Below, in pieces: positions 45,580-54,989 of a stretch of DNA of 64,000 nucleotides (its first letter is position 1; each line of letters begins with the position of its first letter). This DNA comes from JBKBKN01 sp046294625. GTDB taxonomy: Bacteria; Bacteroidota; Bacteroidia; M30B66. The stretch is from assembly GCA_046294625.1 (NCBI GenBank), contig JBKBKN010000001.1, positions 1-64,000 on the forward strand, given 5' to 3'. The notes under the pieces are model-generated. The model was not told the origin of the DNA and did no database searches. It saw only the letters and a program-made list of their open reading frames with translations. Made by a program: the position numbers and the translations under genes.

Positions 45580-46899
45580 TTAGTTGTTTTCGTCGTTTTT
45601 ATCGCGGCCAATATAGCTAATCACGCATCTAAAGCCGATGTAGCATTTTGCCGTGTCTTGATATTCAAAAGACCTTGTTCCATTCTGCAAATAGTAGGAA
45701 ATATCTTTCCAAGAGCCGCCACGAAGCACTTTTCTCTTTTTGGCTATCGGATCATCAGACTTAGCTTCGTAAGTGTAATCCATATTCATGTCATGCGCAA
45801 AATTGTAGGCCGATTCATCGAATGCATTACTTGTCCACTCGGCAACGTTACCGGCCATGCAATACAAACCATAATTATTGGGGTTATAAGAATCGGCTCT
45901 TAAGGTTTGCAAACCACCGTCGTCTACATAATTTCCTCGCATCGGTTTGAAATTAGCAAGGAAACATCCTACTGCATTTCTAATATAAGGGCCTCCCCAT
46001 GGATAAGGGCTCAAATCAAGTCCGCCTCTTGCGGCATATTCCCATTCTGATTCAGTTGGTAATCTGTAGTTTTGCTCATAAACACCACCATTTGTAAACA
46101 GATAACCATTTCTAAGATTTGTTCTCCAAATACAAAATGCACGAGCTTGTTTCCAGCTTACACCTACCACTGGATAGTCATCATAACCCGGATGCCAAAA
46201 GTACATGTTAGTCAATGGCTCATTGTACGAGTATGTAAAATCATGAATCCATGCTAAAGTGTCGGGATATACATTGATTGTTTCTTTACGAATAAATACC
46301 GAACGGTCATTTAAGCCTTGTGGTCTGTTGCTTCTTTTGGCAGCTGCCTGATAGTCAATCCACCAAAAATCGTACATAAACTTACGTGTATCAAATTCTT
46401 TTCTTCCATAGAATCGTTCGTTTTCCGGCAAATACATTTCTTCAAGCGCTTCCATGTAATCGCGATTGTTGTATTTGAGTCTTTGACTCCAGTCAAGAAT
46501 AGGCTCAGGATATTCATTGCCATAGCGGTCTGCTTCTATAATAAAATCTTCATTTTCTTCAGCAATGATTCTTCTGGCGATGGAGTCTCTAACCCAATAC
46601 ACAAACTGACGATATTCATTGTTTGTAATTTCGGTTTGATCCATGTAGAAGGCCTGAATAGAAACCGTTTTAGATTGAGCGGTTAATGCGTAGGGCACAT
46701 CCTGATCGCTGGGTCCCATGGTAAAGCTACCCATTGGAATGTAAACCATCCCATAAGGGTCTTCCTGATACCAGTTTTTTCGACCTTCTACACCTGTAAG
46801 GTATCCGTTCCCAGAGTTACCACAACTGCTGAGAATCCCCAACAGCAATAGGAAAAACAATATATTTTTCATTTTCGCCATTTTTAATTTCCTTAACAT
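45580..46899 (-). CDS. gldK: T9SS lipoprotein GldK
   Basis: A lipoprotein of about 439 residues with a lipobox LGILSSC and a formylglycine-generating-enzyme/sulfatase-modifying fold (MVYIPMGSFTMGPSDQD, TQTEITNNEYRQFV-like segment, GVSWKQARAFCIWRT, LPTESEWEYAARGG, VLRGGSWKD). In GldK the fold is structural, not an enzyme. Three in-frame ATGs are possible (46899, 46881, 46872); all keep the signal peptide. The open frame to 47004 would place 35 extra residues before it. It follows porP by about 108 bases. Confidence 0.93.
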   Translation of the reverse strand: MLRKLKMAKMKNILFFLLLLGILSSCGNSGNGYLTGVEGRKNWYQEDPYGMVYIPMGSFTMGPSDQDVPYALTAQSKTVSIQAFYMDQTEITNNEYRQFVYWVRDSIARRIIAEENEDFIIEADRYGNEYPEPILDWSQRLKYNNRDYMEALEEMYLPENERFYGRKEFDTRKFMYDFWWIDYQAAAKRSNRPQGLNDRSVFIRKETINVYPDTLAWIHDFTYSYNEPLTNMYFWHPGYDDYPVVGVSWKQARAFCIWRTNLRNGYLFTNGGVYEQNYRLPTESEWEYAARGGLDLSPYPWGGPYIRNAVGCFLANFKPMRGNYVDDGGLQTLRADSYNPNNYGLYCMAGNVAEWTSNAFDESAYNFAHDMNMDYTYEAKSDDPIAKKRKVLRGGSWKDISYYLQNGTRSFEYQDTAKCYIGFRCVISYIGRDKNDENN

Positions 46900-47007
46900 A
46901 ACGCTTGATTTATTGAATATTGTATTTTGTATAATCAAAAGCGTGGTATTTTTTTGGGTTTTGTTAATATGTAAACGGGATATTGCCCCTTCTGTTACAG
47001 ACAAATA

Positions 47008-47931
47008 TTAGAGATTTCTTACGTTTCTGTAACGCTGTACGGGCTTGTCAACGGTAATATTAAAGCAGTAGCCAAGAAATAGTTCCAAACTGCCATTGCT
47101 GTAGTTGCTAAGTCTGGATGTCGTGATATCGTATGACACGCCCAATCTTAGGTCTTTCATGATGTAGGCGCCAAACATTAGTGCAAATGCATCCTGCAAT
47201 CTGTAGGTCAAGCCACCCCAATATTTGTTTTCAAAAACAATTTGTGCATTTAAGTCGATTTGTGTAGAACCGGGTGAGTTCTTCACAAAAAGAAATGGAC
47301 GAAGTTGTAACTGTGGGTTGATGTCGTAATTATAACCTGCCATCATATATAGATGCCGAACAGACTGTACTTTGGCTGAAAGGGCATTTGATTCTAAATT
47401 AAATGTAGATTGTGGAAGATGTGTTGCCGAGATTCCACCGTAAATGGTAGGTGAAGTATAATACACCCCAAATCCGGCGTCAAATACGGTAGAACTGGTT
47501 CCTCCGGTAGGTACACTTGGATCTCCTGCTTGAAGCGGGTTTAGCCCTTCTCCTAAGGTTTTGTTCATCATTCCCAAATCTAAACCTATACCAAGCTTGC
47601 CGGCTCCGATTGGCAAATGATAAGAGTATGCTAGTTTGGCATGAACATTGTCTTCGAAACCGATCTGGTCAGACATTATGGTTAAACCTACACCTGAATT
47701 GATAGAACGAATAGGTGCATCAACACCAAGCACAAAGGTTCTGGGCGCTCCTTCGAAACCCATCCATTGCGATCTGCCCAACAAATTGGCACAAATTGCA
47801 TCACTTGTACCTGCAAAACCAGGGTTTACAGGCAGACGATTAAACATGTTTTGAGTAAACTGGGGATCTTGTTGCGCAAAAATGATTCCTGTTGTGCAGG
47901 CAAATGCTGCTAGTGTTAGTTTTATGTTCAT
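47008..47931 (-). CDS. porP: PorP/SprF-family outer membrane protein
   Basis: A 307-residue type IX secretion membrane protein. Signal peptide (about residues 1-19), then DPQFTQNMFNRLPVNPGFAGTS, the strongly conserved N-terminal motif of PorP/SprF, followed by beta-strands of an outer membrane barrel ending GSLELFLGYCFNI. Members help tether or secrete particular T9SS substrates, often those with CHU_C type B sorting tails. It heads the porP-gldK-gldL-gldM-gldN cluster. Confidence 0.93.
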   Translation of the reverse strand: MNIKLTLAAFACTTGIIFAQQDPQFTQNMFNRLPVNPGFAGTSDAICANLLGRSQWMGFEGAPRTFVLGVDAPIRSINSGVGLTIMSDQIGFEDNVHAKLAYSYHLPIGAGKLGIGLDLGMMNKTLGEGLNPLQAGDPSVPTGGTSSTVFDAGFGVYYTSPTIYGGISATHLPQSTFNLESNALSAKVQSVRHLYMMAGYNYDINPQLQLRPFLFVKNSPGSTQIDLNAQIVFENKYWGGLTYRLQDAFALMFGAYIMKDLRLGVSYDITTSRLSNYSNGSLELFLGYCFNITVDKPVQRYRNVRNL

Positions 47932-48086
47932 TCCCTGGTACTTGGTTTCTTAAATAACTTTAAATTTTATTTTGAGGGGCTAATTTAAGCAAATATCTTT
48001 TGAAACAACAAAATAAAAATGTTTTTCATGGTTAATAAAAACCACCCATATTCATCTATGATGCTGATAAACAGGGAGTAAAGTTT

Positions 48087-49205
48087 TTAAACAAGTTTTC
48101 GTACTGTGTTCCACCAGGCATTAGGAAGCTCTCCTTGCATGGCTTTTTGATAATCGGAATAGCTGCAAGCGATTACATGTCCTCTTTTTTGCCCATCAGA
48201 GGCGGGAAGTGCCATCCACCATTTTTCATTGAAATTATGTTTGAAGAAGGTGATGTGTAGTTCTTGATCAGCAATATCTACTACATATTTGGTATATAGA
48301 TATGTGTTGCTTAGATTTCCATCCGAAGTACGATTAAATACACCATCGCAGAAATGCCAAATAAGCTGAGCAATGAGCATAATTAGGTCCTTACTTTCCT
48401 TGCCATGCTCAATTCCATAGATGCCCGCCGAGGACAGCCGATTGCTAATGCCTGCATATCTGATTAGTCTGCAAGCTTCTTCTGCATAAAGTCCATTGGG
48501 CATCGGTATCGAAATATGTTGCGCGTCCGATGTGCGCACACTAGACAAATCAAAATTTAAGAGATCAGTATTTCGCATCACAGGCTCGGCCGATGTCATG
48601 TCGGATCGAATAATTCCTAATCGAATTGCATCGAAATTTAACTTTTCGTAGCTCGCAATCTCGTCTGGATTGTTAAAATAGGTTTGATAGGCAATATTGG
48701 TAAGATTGAACAGATGGTTAGGTGTATGCTCAATGATTTTAGCCAGATAATTGTTGTTGTTCAGTGGGTCGCTTATCAGACCAAAATTTAGATAAGCGTC
48801 AACTGCTGTGATATTGACATTTTGCGAAAGTTCGCAATATGCTACATAATTATAATAAGCAAGGAATTTATAAGGAGAAACAATGACGGGAATGGTGCCA
48901 ATTGAGATCAATGACTTTAGAACATGGGAAAGATTTTGTTCTTGTGAAACGTCGAAGTCGCCAATATCGGCCATAGAAAATGACTGATTGTGAATGAAAA
49001 GACCATAGAAATAATTGCGAAGCAGTTCAAATGCATTGACGTGCTTTGGCTTGCCAATGAGCAGCAAAGTACAAGTTGGCACATTGTTGCCGAAAAGCAT
49101 TTGTTCATCAAATGACACAATTCGACTTCCAACGCTGTTAATCGGCCAGTCCCTTTCTTTAAACTCGTTAACAATATCCTGGTCAAAGTATTGTAAAATG
49201 CTCAT
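48087..49205 (-). CDS. Ureohydrolase-fold protein, active site lost
   Basis: A 372-residue protein with the layout of arginase/formiminoglutamase enzymes. The metal motifs are degraded: SPYK (residues 110-113) instead of GGDH, VDAYLN (135-140) instead of the usual DAHxD, and NFDLSS (217-222) instead of DxDxxDP, leaving only Asp136 and Asp219. It is therefore unlikely to bind the two-manganese centre. Orthologues sit next to topA in other Bacteroidota, which suggests a retained non-enzymatic role. It begins 9 bases after the topA stop. Confidence 0.75.
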   Translation of the reverse strand: MSILQYFDQDIVNEFKERDWPINSVGSRIVSFDEQMLFGNNVPTCTLLLIGKPKHVNAFELLRNYFYGLFIHNQSFSMADIGDFDVSQEQNLSHVLKSLISIGTIPVIVSPYKFLAYYNYVAYCELSQNVNITAVDAYLNFGLISDPLNNNNYLAKIIEHTPNHLFNLTNIAYQTYFNNPDEIASYEKLNFDAIRLGIIRSDMTSAEPVMRNTDLLNFDLSSVRTSDAQHISIPMPNGLYAEEACRLIRYAGISNRLSSAGIYGIEHGKESKDLIMLIAQLIWHFCDGVFNRTSDGNLSNTYLYTKYVVDIADQELHITFFKHNFNEKWWMALPASDGQKRGHVIACSYSDYQKAMQGELPNAWWNTVRKLV

Positions 49206-49214
49206 TATCTCTCC

Positions 49215-51539
49215 TTATGACTTTTTTCTTTTGAATCGGATAGATTTCTCAGACTTAGGTGTATTGACAATTTCCATGCACTCGTTGAATGACAGCCTGG
49301 ATGGTTCCTTATCCTTGGGTATTTTGAAGTTTTCTTTCCCAAGTGAAATGTAGGGGCCGAAACGACCATTTAATATTTGCAGCTCAGGATTTTCATCAAA
49401 TGTCTTGATCACTTTTTCGCTTTCGGCTTTACGTTTTGCTTCGATTAACGCTATCGCTTCGTTTGTGCTAAAATCGAGTGGGTCATGTCCTTTTGGAATA
49501 GAGTAAAACTTATTGTTGTGCCGCACATAAGGCCCAAATCGACCAACACCCACAACCATTTCTTTGTCTTCAAAGTTTCCTAGTGATTTAGGCAGCTTAA
49601 ATAGCTCGAGTGCATCACTAAGTTCAATTGTTTCAATTGTAAAACCTTTTCTCAGGTTGGCAAATTTTTTGTCTTCATCGTCATTCTCGCCAATTTGTAC
49701 GAGCGGACCATATCTCCCTATTCTGGCATATACATTTTTGCCACTTGCCGGATCGGTTCCCAATAGTCGCATCCCGGTTGCTCTTTCAGATTCTTCAAGC
49801 GTCCGTTCCACGTTTTTGTGAAATGGGCCATAGAACTCGTCAATCATGGCTGTCCAATCCTTCATACCTTCTGCTATTTCGTCAAACTCTTTTTCCACTT
49901 TTGCCGTGAAGTTGAAGTCCATGATCTTTCCAAAGTGCTCAATTAGAAAGTCATTTACCACGATCCCTATATCCGTTGGAAATAGTTTTGATTTTTCTGC
50001 TCCACTAATTTCCGTCTTCACTTCCTTCCGAATATTGTTTTCTTTGAGTGTGAGGTGTGCATATTTTCTTTCATTGCCTTCACGATCCTCTTTCAGCACA
50101 TAATTTCTTTTCTGAATTGTCGAAATGGTGGGTGCGTATGTAGATGGCCTACCAATTCCAAGTTCTTCCAGTTTTTTCACGAGTGAGGCTTCTGTGTAGC
50201 GGGGGGGGTGATTGCTAAAGCGCTGAATAGCATTCATTTCCTGAAGCTTTAATTTTTCTCCTACTTGCACTGGAGGAAGCATGCCTTCTGCAATTTCATC
50301 ATCAGCAACTTCGTCAGTCGATTCACTGTATATTTTCAGAAAGCCATCGAATACCACAACTTGTCCTTCTGCCTCAAAAACATTTGAATTGCTCGAAATG
50401 GCTATTTTTACTGAAGTTTTTTCTAGCTCTGCTTCACTCATTTGTGACGCAATGGTTCGCTTCCAGATCAAGTCGTATAATCTTTTTTCCTGATTATCGG
50501 CGCCTGCTTCTGTGTTTTCGAGATAGGTAGGTCTAATGGCTTCGTGGGCTTCTTGTGCGCCTTTTGATTTAGTGGCGTATTTTCTGATTTTAAGATACTT
50601 CTCGCCGTAGGTTTTAGTAATCTGTTCTTTTGCCTGATTCAGTGCTGTATCCGAAAGATTTACTGAATCGGTTCTCATGTAGGTAATCAAGCCAGACTCA
50701 TAAAGTCGCTGCGCTACCACCATCGTTTGCGCTACAGAATAGCCTAGTTTTCTTGAAGCTTCCTGTTGCAAGGTTGAGGTGGTAAATGGGGCAGAAGGGC
50801 TTCGTTTGGCTGGTTTTTTTTCAATCGATGCAATGGAAAATTCTGCTCCTTTGCAGGATTCAAGAAACTCTTCTGCTTCCTTTTCTGTTGCAAAACGTTG
50901 CGGCAATTGTGCCTTCATCGTGTATCGCTTACCCGAAGAGATGATTTCAAAATTTGCTGAAACTCGAAACGATGATTCGGTTTTGAAATGCTGAATTTCA
51001 CGTTCACGTTCCACGAGCAGTCTCACAGCTACTGATTGCACCCTGCCTGCTGAAAGAGAAGGCTTAACTTTTTTCCACAAAACAGGAGACAGCTCATATC
51101 CAACCAAACGATCAAGCACTCTTCTTGCTTGTTGGGCATTTACCAGATTCAGATCTATTGCTCTTGGGTTTTCTATTGCTTTGAGTATGGCAGGTTTGGT
51201 GATTTCGTGAAAAACAATTCGTTTGGTTTGTTTCTCATTAAGGTTCAGTGTTTCAACTAAATGCCATGAAATGGCTTCCCCTTCGCGGTCTTCATCGGAA
51301 GCTAACCAAACCGTTTCTGCTTCTTTTGACAATTTTTTCAACTCGCTAATAATCTGCTTTTTATCAGGCGAAACCTGATATATTGGATTGTATTTGTTAT
51401 CAATCTCAATACTTAAATCCGATTTTGATAAATCACGAACGTGACCGTAACAAGACTTGACGATGAAATTGTTTCCTAAGAAACTTTCAATTGTTTTTGC
51501 CTTGGCAGGCGACTCCACGATAACGAGATTTTTAGCCAT
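49215..51539 (-). CDS. topA: DNA topoisomerase I
   Basis: A 774-residue type IA topoisomerase that relaxes negative supercoils. The TOPRIM domain (LVIVESPAKAKTIESFLG, WLASDEDREGEAISWHL) is followed by the core with catalytic Tyr287 (GLITYMRTDSVN). The C-terminus has no cysteine zinc fingers; instead there are repeated GRYGPLVQIG, GRFGPYVRHN and GRFGPYISLG modules, the Bacteroidota-type tail. It is divergent from miaB. Confidence 0.95.
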   Translation of the reverse strand: MAKNLVIVESPAKAKTIESFLGNNFIVKSCYGHVRDLSKSDLSIEIDNKYNPIYQVSPDKKQIISELKKLSKEAETVWLASDEDREGEAISWHLVETLNLNEKQTKRIVFHEITKPAILKAIENPRAIDLNLVNAQQARRVLDRLVGYELSPVLWKKVKPSLSAGRVQSVAVRLLVEREREIQHFKTESSFRVSANFEIISSGKRYTMKAQLPQRFATEKEAEEFLESCKGAEFSIASIEKKPAKRSPSAPFTTSTLQQEASRKLGYSVAQTMVVAQRLYESGLITYMRTDSVNLSDTALNQAKEQITKTYGEKYLKIRKYATKSKGAQEAHEAIRPTYLENTEAGADNQEKRLYDLIWKRTIASQMSEAELEKTSVKIAISSNSNVFEAEGQVVVFDGFLKIYSESTDEVADDEIAEGMLPPVQVGEKLKLQEMNAIQRFSNHPPRYTEASLVKKLEELGIGRPSTYAPTISTIQKRNYVLKEDREGNERKYAHLTLKENNIRKEVKTEISGAEKSKLFPTDIGIVVNDFLIEHFGKIMDFNFTAKVEKEFDEIAEGMKDWTAMIDEFYGPFHKNVERTLEESERATGMRLLGTDPASGKNVYARIGRYGPLVQIGENDDEDKKFANLRKGFTIETIELSDALELFKLPKSLGNFEDKEMVVGVGRFGPYVRHNNKFYSIPKGHDPLDFSTNEAIALIEAKRKAESEKVIKTFDENPELQILNGRFGPYISLGKENFKIPKDKEPSRLSFNECMEIVNTPKSEKSIRFKRKKS

Positions 51540-51760
51540 TTTTACTATGTTTATTTCTCTGAGATTAAAACTTTCTCAGCATTTTAGAACGAACAAAGAA
51601 AAAGAAAGATTTACTCTCTGAACAAATTAATTTTGTGTACAATCTTTCATAGCAGGACTACTCTGTAAATAAATTTCTGGAAATCAGTCATATATGCCCT
51701 TTGGTGACAATTTGGCAGTTAGGCTTTGATTAATTACTTTTGCATCCCATTTTAAATGAA

Positions 51761-53212
51761 ATGCAGTCAGATAATAACAATAAGGTGATTGAAGAAGCTC
51801 GCCAAGGTGAAGCTGTAATGCTTCAATCAAATGAAAAAATTAAAAACGGCAAGAAATTATTTCTGGAGAGCTACGGCTGTCAGATGAATTTCTCCGACTC
51901 CGAAATCGTTGCATCGATACTCACCGACAATGGTTATGAAACTACCAGAAATTTTGAAGAAGCGGATGTGATCTTTGTTAATACCTGCGCAATAAGAGAC
52001 AATGCAGAGCAACGGGTAAGAAACAGATTGAACGATTTTAATAGAGTGAAAAAAGCCAATCCCGATTTGGTGATTGGTGTGCTCGGGTGCATGGCGGAGC
52101 GATTGAAGTCCAAGCTTCTTGAAGAAGAAAAATTGGTCGATATTGTGGTTGGTCCGGACGCTTATCGAGACTTGCCCAATTTGGTTAAAGTGGCTGAAAC
52201 CGGCCAAAAAGCGGTGAATGTTATTCTTAGCAAGGAGGAAACTTATGCCGATATCAGTCCTGTTAGATTAGGTGGTAATGGAGTAACGGCCTTTATTTCT
52301 ATCACCAGGGGGTGCGATAACATGTGCTCCTTTTGTGTAGTGCCTTTTACTAGAGGAAGAGAGAGAAGTCGTGATCCGGAGTCGATTGTGAATGAAGCTC
52401 GAATGCTCTTTGATAATGGTTATCGGGAAGTTACCTTACTCGGACAAAACGTAGATTCTTATCTATGGGCAGGGGGCGGACTTAAAAAAGAAATCTACTC
52501 ACGTGAAGAGTTGGACAAAGCAGTAAGTTTTGCACAATTGTTAGAAAAGGTTGCTGTAGCTGTTCCTGGAATGAGAATAAGGTTTTCTACATCCCATCCC
52601 AAAGACATGCAAGATGATGTTTTGCATGTAATTGCGAAATATTCTAACATCTGTAACTACATCCACTTACCGGTTCAGTCAGGAAATAGTCGCATATTAG
52701 AAATGATGAATAGGGGCTACACCAGAGAGTGGTATCTGGACAGGATTGCGGCCATTCGAAATATCATCCCTGACTGCGCAATTTCAACAGACATCATCAC
52801 CGGATTCTGCTCAGAGACAGAAGAAGAACATCAGGAAACTTTGTCGTTGATGGCAGAAGTAAAGTATGATTTTGCATACATGTTTAAATATTCAGAGAGA
52901 CCCAAAACACTGGCCGAAAGAAAGTATGCCGACGATGTTGCCGAAGAAACTAAGTCCAGAAGGCTGCAGGAAATCATTGATTTTCAAGGTAAGCTTTCGC
53001 TAGAGAGTCATCAGAAAGACATTGGCCAGATTTATGAAGTCTTGGTGGAGAATTTTTCAAAGCGCTCTAAAGAACATTTATCAGGGAGAAGTCCACAGAA
53101 CAAAACGGTAGTGTTCCCCAAAGAGAACTACAAGGCAGGCGATTTTGTAATGGTTAAGATTACGGAGTGTACGCAGGCCACCTTGTTAGGTGTGGCGATT
53201 GGCTATGCATGA
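51761..53212 (+). CDS. miaB: tRNA-2-methylthio-N6-dimethylallyladenosine synthase
   Basis: A 483-residue radical SAM enzyme that adds a methylthio group to i6A37 of tRNAs. The N-terminal UPF0004 domain has its three cluster cysteines (YGCQMN, NTCAIRDNAEQ, GCMAERL). The radical SAM motif is RGCDNMCSFCVVPFTRG; a TRAM domain ends the protein. The start is the ATG at 51761; a TTG is 21 bases upstream. It begins a plus-strand run that continues through groEL. Confidence 0.94.
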   Translation: MQSDNNNKVIEEARQGEAVMLQSNEKIKNGKKLFLESYGCQMNFSDSEIVASILTDNGYETTRNFEEADVIFVNTCAIRDNAEQRVRNRLNDFNRVKKANPDLVIGVLGCMAERLKSKLLEEEKLVDIVVGPDAYRDLPNLVKVAETGQKAVNVILSKEETYADISPVRLGGNGVTAFISITRGCDNMCSFCVVPFTRGRERSRDPESIVNEARMLFDNGYREVTLLGQNVDSYLWAGGGLKKEIYSREELDKAVSFAQLLEKVAVAVPGMRIRFSTSHPKDMQDDVLHVIAKYSNICNYIHLPVQSGNSRILEMMNRGYTREWYLDRIAAIRNIIPDCAISTDIITGFCSETEEEHQETLSLMAEVKYDFAYMFKYSERPKTLAERKYADDVAEETKSRRLQEIIDFQGKLSLESHQKDIGQIYEVLVENFSKRSKEHLSGRSPQNKTVVFPKENYKAGDFVMVKITECTQATLLGVAIGYA

Positions 53213-53235
53213 GCACCATTTAATACCAAGCCAAA

Positions 53236-54486
53236 ATGAATATTCAGGATATAAAAAATAGATTTGGGATTATTGGAAGTACTCCTGCCCTTGAACGAGC
53301 AATTGAAACAGCCTTAAGGGTAGCTTCTACGGATCTTTCCGTTTTAATTACCGGAGAAAGTGGAACGGGTAAGGAAGTGTTTTCAAAGCTCATTCATACC
53401 TTTTCTTCTCGTAAGCATGGTTCGTTCATTGCGGTTAATTGTGGCGCAATTCCTGAAGGCACCATCGATTCGGAGTTGTTTGGTCACGAAAAAGGTTCAT
53501 TTACTGGTGCGCATGAAGCACGTAAAGGATACTTTGAAGTTGCTGACGGTGGAACTATTTTTCTCGATGAAGTTGCCGAACTCCCGCTTCAAACACAAGT
53601 CAGACTGTTGAGGGTTTTGGAAACAGGCGAGTTTATTAAAGTGGGCTCATCAAAAGTTCAAAAAACAGATGTGCGTATAGTAGCTGCCACCAATGTTAAC
53701 ATACCCGAAGCAATTGACAAGAACAAATTCAGGGAAGATCTTTATTACAGACTAAATACGGTTCCCATCATTATACCTTCATTGAGGGAGAGAGGCAATG
53801 ATATTATCCTGTTGTTCAGAAAGTTTTCTGCCGATTTTGCAGACAAATATAAAATGCCTCCTATACGTCTTGATGAATCTGCTCAACAGCTTCTAGTATC
53901 TTATCGTTGGCCGGGCAATGTGAGACAACTCAAAAATGTGACTGAGCAGATTTCCATTATAGAGAATGATCGGAATATAAGCGCAGAGACATTAATGAAA
54001 TATCTACCGGTGCAGCAAAGCAGCACCTTGCCTGTTCATATGGCAGGCACTGGATCTGCAGAGTTCTCAGAGCGCGAAATATTGTATAAGGTCCTATTTG
54101 ATATGAAAAAGGATATGGTGGAGTTGAAGAAATTGGTTTTGAATGTATTGCAAAATACCCATGGGAATGTTCAATTCAATGAAAGCGACCATCAATTCAT
54201 CAACAAATTATATCATGAAGTAGGAATTACTCCTACTGAAAGCATTTACGAGCCACAGCCCCAAATTGTGCATGCAGCGGTTCCTATCAATAGAAATCTT
54301 CAGCCCAATATCATAGAACATCATGAAGAAGCAGAAGAGTCGCTATCTATTGAAGAAAGAGAGAAAGAACTAATTCATAAGGCCTTGGAAAAATACCGTG
54401 GCAAACGCAAATTAGCTGCAAAAGAGCTAGGGATTTCAGAACGAACACTTTATCGGAAGATTAAAGAATACGATATTGCCTTATGA
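53236..54486 (+). CDS. Sigma-54-type transcriptional activator
   Basis: A 416-residue AAA+ activator without an N-terminal receiver or sensor domain. It has Walker A GESGTGKE, the sigma-54 contact loop as GSFTGA (GAFTGA in many relatives), Walker B GGTIFLDEVAEL, the arginine-finger region FREDLYYRLN and a Fis-type helix-turn-helix (GKRKLAAKELGISERTLYRKI). It should activate sigma-54 promoters, target genes unknown. It overlaps lptE by 4 bases, and the order miaB, activator, lptE, secG occurs in other Bacteroidota. Confidence 0.92.
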   Translation: MNIQDIKNRFGIIGSTPALERAIETALRVASTDLSVLITGESGTGKEVFSKLIHTFSSRKHGSFIAVNCGAIPEGTIDSELFGHEKGSFTGAHEARKGYFEVADGGTIFLDEVAELPLQTQVRLLRVLETGEFIKVGSSKVQKTDVRIVAATNVNIPEAIDKNKFREDLYYRLNTVPIIIPSLRERGNDIILLFRKFSADFADKYKMPPIRLDESAQQLLVSYRWPGNVRQLKNVTEQISIIENDRNISAETLMKYLPVQQSSTLPVHMAGTGSAEFSEREILYKVLFDMKKDMVELKKLVLNVLQNTHGNVQFNESDHQFINKLYHEVGITPTESIYEPQPQIVHAAVPINRNLQPNIIEHHEEAEESLSIEEREKELIHKALEKYRGKRKLAAKELGISERTLYRKIKEYDIAL

Positions 54487-54983
54487 GATGGAAGAATATT
54501 GCATTGCTTGTTTTTATTGCAACAGCTTCGCTTGTTGGATGTAAAATTTCCTTTACAGGAGCATCCATTCCGCCAGATGCAAAGACCATCTCTGTGAGCT
54601 TCTTCCCCAACAATGCAGCCGTAGTGCAACCTACCTTAAGCCAATCATTTACCGAAGCACTGAGAGATATTTTTATTTCGCAAACTACCTTATCTCTAAT
54701 TGGGAGCAATGGGGATTTGAGTTTCGAAGGGGCGATTACTGATTACAGGGTTAGCCCTGTAGCCATTCAGGCAGATGTAGCATCTTCGAACCGATTGAGT
54801 GTAACAGTGAATGTTATCTTTACAAACAAAAAAGATCCAACAAAAGACTTTGAGCAAAACTTCACAAGATTTGTAGATTTCCCAAGCAGTCAGAATTTAG
54901 CAAGCATTGAAGCAGAGCTCATTCGTCAGGTTAATGAGCAATTGGTTCAGGATATTTTTAATAAAGCAGTTATCAATTGGTAG
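54483..54983 (+). CDS. lptE: LPS-assembly lipoprotein LptE
   Basis: A 166-residue lipoprotein; the N-terminal signal ends in the lipobox SLVGC. The family pattern is CKISFTGASIPPDAKTISVSFFPNNA, then strands with SQSFTEALRDIF and LSFEGAITDYRVSPVAIQ. It plugs and supports the LptD barrel, whose gene is at 29893. The start overlaps the activator gene stop (ATGA). Seven bases separate it from the next gene. Confidence 0.85.
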   Translation: MRWKNIALLVFIATASLVGCKISFTGASIPPDAKTISVSFFPNNAAVVQPTLSQSFTEALRDIFISQTTLSLIGSNGDLSFEGAITDYRVSPVAIQADVASSNRLSVTVNVIFTNKKDPTKDFEQNFTRFVDFPSSQNLASIEAELIRQVNEQLVQDIFNKAVINW

Positions 54984-54989
54984 TTAGTT

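Noticed and set aside
49215..51539. Missing zinc fingers in TopA as a truncation
   Set aside because: The cysteine-free GRxGP-repeat tail is the usual form in Bacteroidota and the length is normal.
53236..54486. The GSFTGA loop as a sign of an inactive sigma-54 activator
   Set aside because: Ala to Ser at this position is, to my knowledge, common in the miaB-linked Bacteroidota homologues; the other motifs are intact.
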